This document shows positions 7,748 through 8,687 of a DNA stretch of 8,687 nt, piece by piece; within the stretch, counting starts at the first letter, position 1; each line of letters opens with the position of its first letter. The DNA comes from Novosphingobium sp. (lineage in GTDB: Bacteria > Pseudomonadota > Alphaproteobacteria > Sphingomonadales > Sphingomonadaceae): contig JAJTFU010000015.1 of assembly GCA_021299075.1 (NCBI GenBank), positions 28,532-37,218 of the forward strand, given 5' to 3'. A program made the translations under genes and the position numbers. The notes beneath the pieces are model-generated. The model saw only the letters and a list, made by a program, of their open reading frames with translations. It made no database searches and was not told where the DNA came from.

Positions 7748-7885
7748 CTAGCGAGGCTCAGGGTCTTTGGGAAGGGGCGGTTTGTTGCCGGAAAGCACGC
7801 GCGCCTGCTCCTTGCGCCGCCGCAGGTTTTCCCTGAGCTGCGCGGCCAGGCGCTCTTCGCGCGTAAGGTTCGGTTCTTTACCCAT
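7748..7885 (-). CDS. Small basic conserved-type protein, 45 residues, unknown function
   Basis: Predicted 45-residue soluble protein starting MGKEPNLTREERLAAQLREN and ending in a Pro-rich tail (KPPLPKDPEPR). The middle (about 8-32) is rich in Arg, Glu, Leu and Ala and should form one amphipathic helix; there is no membrane segment or signal. I recall similar LTREERLAAxLRENLRRRK proteins as short hypotheticals in sphingomonads, but no function. ATG 7885 is chosen because the open frame upstream to 8071 is only the antisense of the tRNA gene and spacer. No clear Shine-Dalgarno precedes it. It is the first gene of the minus-strand cluster, 37 bases ahead of gpmA, and may be co-transcribed. The high Arg content could suit nucleic-acid or ribosome contact, but that is a guess. 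Confidence 0.7.
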   Translation of the reverse strand: MGKEPNLTREERLAAQLRENLRRRKEQARVLSGNKPPLPKDPEPR

Positions 7886-7916
7886 CGGCAATGAGGCTGC
7901 GCTATCAGGCTCGTGC

Positions 7917-7945
7917 TTGACAAAGCAAGGGGGCACGGCCAATAG
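7917..7945 (+). promoter_or_regulatory. Probable promoter of tRNA-Thr
   Basis: A perfect -35 hexamer TTGACA (7917-7922) is followed after 17 bases by CAATAG (7940-7945), a weak -10. The sequence just after is GCGCGCCCC, a GC-rich discriminator of the kind found at stringently controlled stable-RNA promoters. Initiation would fall about 45 bases before the mature tRNA 5' end. The spacing and strand fit; the -10 is the weak point. Confidence 0.45.
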
Positions 7946-7995
7946 CGCGCCCCTGCCCGGACCGGCCTTGCCGCTGTGGGCTATCCGAATGGTTG

Positions 7996-8070
<75 letters not shown>

Positions 8071-8074
8071 TTCG

Positions 8075-8093
8075 TTCTGATGGATAATCAGAA
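8075..8093. repeat. Inverted repeat just downstream of tRNA-Thr
   Basis: TTCTGAT (8075-8081) and ATCAGAA (8087-8093) form a perfect 7-base stem with a 5-base loop (GGATA), extendable by a G-T and a C-G pair. It begins five bases after the tRNA CCA. It could help terminate or process the tRNA transcript, though no T-run follows directly, or serve as a recombinase or regulator site between the tRNA and the integrase-like gene. Confidence 0.6.
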
Positions 8094-8129
8094 TGTTGCT
8101 GATTTCCTAAGGTCTTTTGGCCGCCTCAA

Positions 8130-8151
8130 GTACAAAGAGGTGGTACAAAGA
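8130..8151 (+). repeat. Direct repeat GTACAAAGA overlapping the integrase-like start
   Basis: GTACAAAGA occurs at 8130-8138 and again at 8143-8151, 13 bases apart; the second copy includes the A of the ATG start. Between them lies GAGG (8137-8140), the likely ribosome binding site 10 bases before ATG 8151. The repeat could be a translational or transcriptional operator, or a remnant of duplication. Confidence 0.5.
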
Positions 8152-8687
8152 TGGTCATCGCAATGGTCTCACTGACCCGCACAGGCACAGGACTTTGGGC
8201 AGCCCGCAAGGTGATTCCTGCGGACGTTCGCAGCGCGTATGGCAAACGCGAAGAGAAGAAGACCTGGCCCTCTGGCCTCTCGCAGGTACAGGCCAAGGCA
8301 GAGTTTGCCGCTTGGCTGACGGCGATAGAAGACCGGATTGCCATGTTGAGGGCGATGGCAGACTTGACCCCGCTGACCCTGTCCATGCGCCAGAGGCGCG
8401 GCCTTGCGGGCCAGTGGTACAAGGCCAAGGTTGCCCAGCACGAGGACGACCCCGGCCACGCGGCCAACTGGTGGTTCTCTCGCGAAGAGCTAGAGCCGGA
8501 TGACCCCGATGAGCGCGAGGAGGGGCGCATTCAGCCTACAGATTGGCTCATCAAAGAACGGGACGCCCTCCTGCGTGACAAAGGGTTGAGGCTTACCGTC
8601 TCCTCAGCCGAAGAACTGCTACAGGAAATGGGCGACCTCTGGCTCAGCCTCTGCGATCTCATGGAGCGACGCGCTCAGGGGGACTAT
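8151..8687 (+). CDS. Probable tyrosine recombinase/integrase, N-terminal part, runs off right edge
   Basis: An open frame of 179 codons continues to the window end without a stop. It starts MVIAMVSLTRTGTGLWAARK and continues with VIPADVRSAYGKREEKKTWP. The pattern 'GLW.ARK.IPADVR..YGKREEKK' followed by an alanine-rich helix (QAKAEFAAWLTAIEDRI) is, as I recognise it, the N-terminal DUF6538-like region of phage and island integrases. The catalytic Arg-His-Arg-Tyr domain lies beyond the window, so the call is inferred from the N-terminus and location. GAGG at 8137-8140 supports ATG 8151; ATG 8163 is an alternative. A, T-ending and rare codons (ACA, GGA, GTA, ATA, CTA) are commoner than in the leftward cluster. 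Its position right after tRNA-Thr, same strand, in AT-rich spacer, suggests the first gene of an integrated island. Confidence 0.7.
   Translation, partial: MVIAMVSLTRTGTGLWAARKVIPADVRSAYGKREEKKTWPSGLSQVQAKAEFAAWLTAIEDRIAMLRAMADLTPLTLSMRQRRGLAGQWYKAKVAQHEDDPGHAANWWFSREELEPDDPDEREEGRIQPTDWLIKERDALLRDKGLRLTVSSAEELLQEMGDLWLSLCDLMERRAQGDY

Noticed and set aside
7740..7785. CCGCCCC/GGGGCGG inverted repeat around the end of the small gene
   Set aside because: The loop is about 30 bases, it lies largely within coding sequence, and no T-run follows; likely chance at this GC content.
8117..8503. Plus-strand frame starting at TTG 8117
   Set aside because: It overlaps the integrase-like frame, which has a better Shine-Dalgarno, an ATG, recognisable family sequence and stays open to the window end.

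Overview
The window looks like a chromosomal segment of a high-GC alphaproteobacterium, most likely of the order Sphingomonadales (Sphingomonas, Novosphingobium or Erythrobacter type). This rests on the protein style of IleS, RibF, PurE/K and GpmA, the high GC, frequent GTG/TTG starts and a tRNA-Thr(GGU) with encoded CCA. Genus and species cannot be fixed from the sequence alone.

Positions 1-7885 hold one tightly packed minus-strand housekeeping cluster. In transcription order (right to left) it reads: a 45-residue conserved-type small protein, gpmA (glycolysis), purE and purK (purine synthesis), folA (dihydrofolate reductase), a secreted M19 dipeptidase, ribF (FMN/FAD synthesis), a membrane-anchored GDPD-family protein and ileS. 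Several junctions overlap by 1-4 bases (TAATG, GTGA, GTGA) and the remaining gaps are at most 47 bases, which suggests one operon with translational coupling. Purine, folate and flavin cofactor genes sit together, with two envelope-directed hydrolases among them.

Two genes look damaged or altered. ileS, which runs off the left edge, changes reading frame at about position 658, inside its editing domain, and appears to lack about six residues there. The GDPD-family protein has Tyr where the second catalytic His of the fold is expected, one base change away from His.

Positions 7886-8150 hold the intergenic control region and a plus-strand tRNA-Thr. A TTGACA-type promoter with a GC-rich discriminator precedes the tRNA. 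After the tRNA the sequence becomes AT-rich (about 42% GC over 80 bases) and carries a hairpin and a 9-base direct repeat. At 8151 a plus-strand gene opens and runs off the right edge. Its N-terminus resembles the N-terminal region of tyrosine recombinases found on islands inserted at tRNA genes. The right edge is therefore probably the start of an integrated element that uses the tRNA-Thr 3' end as its attachment site. No CRISPR array, insertion sequence, rRNA or complete new defence system is visible; anything novel would lie beyond the right edge.
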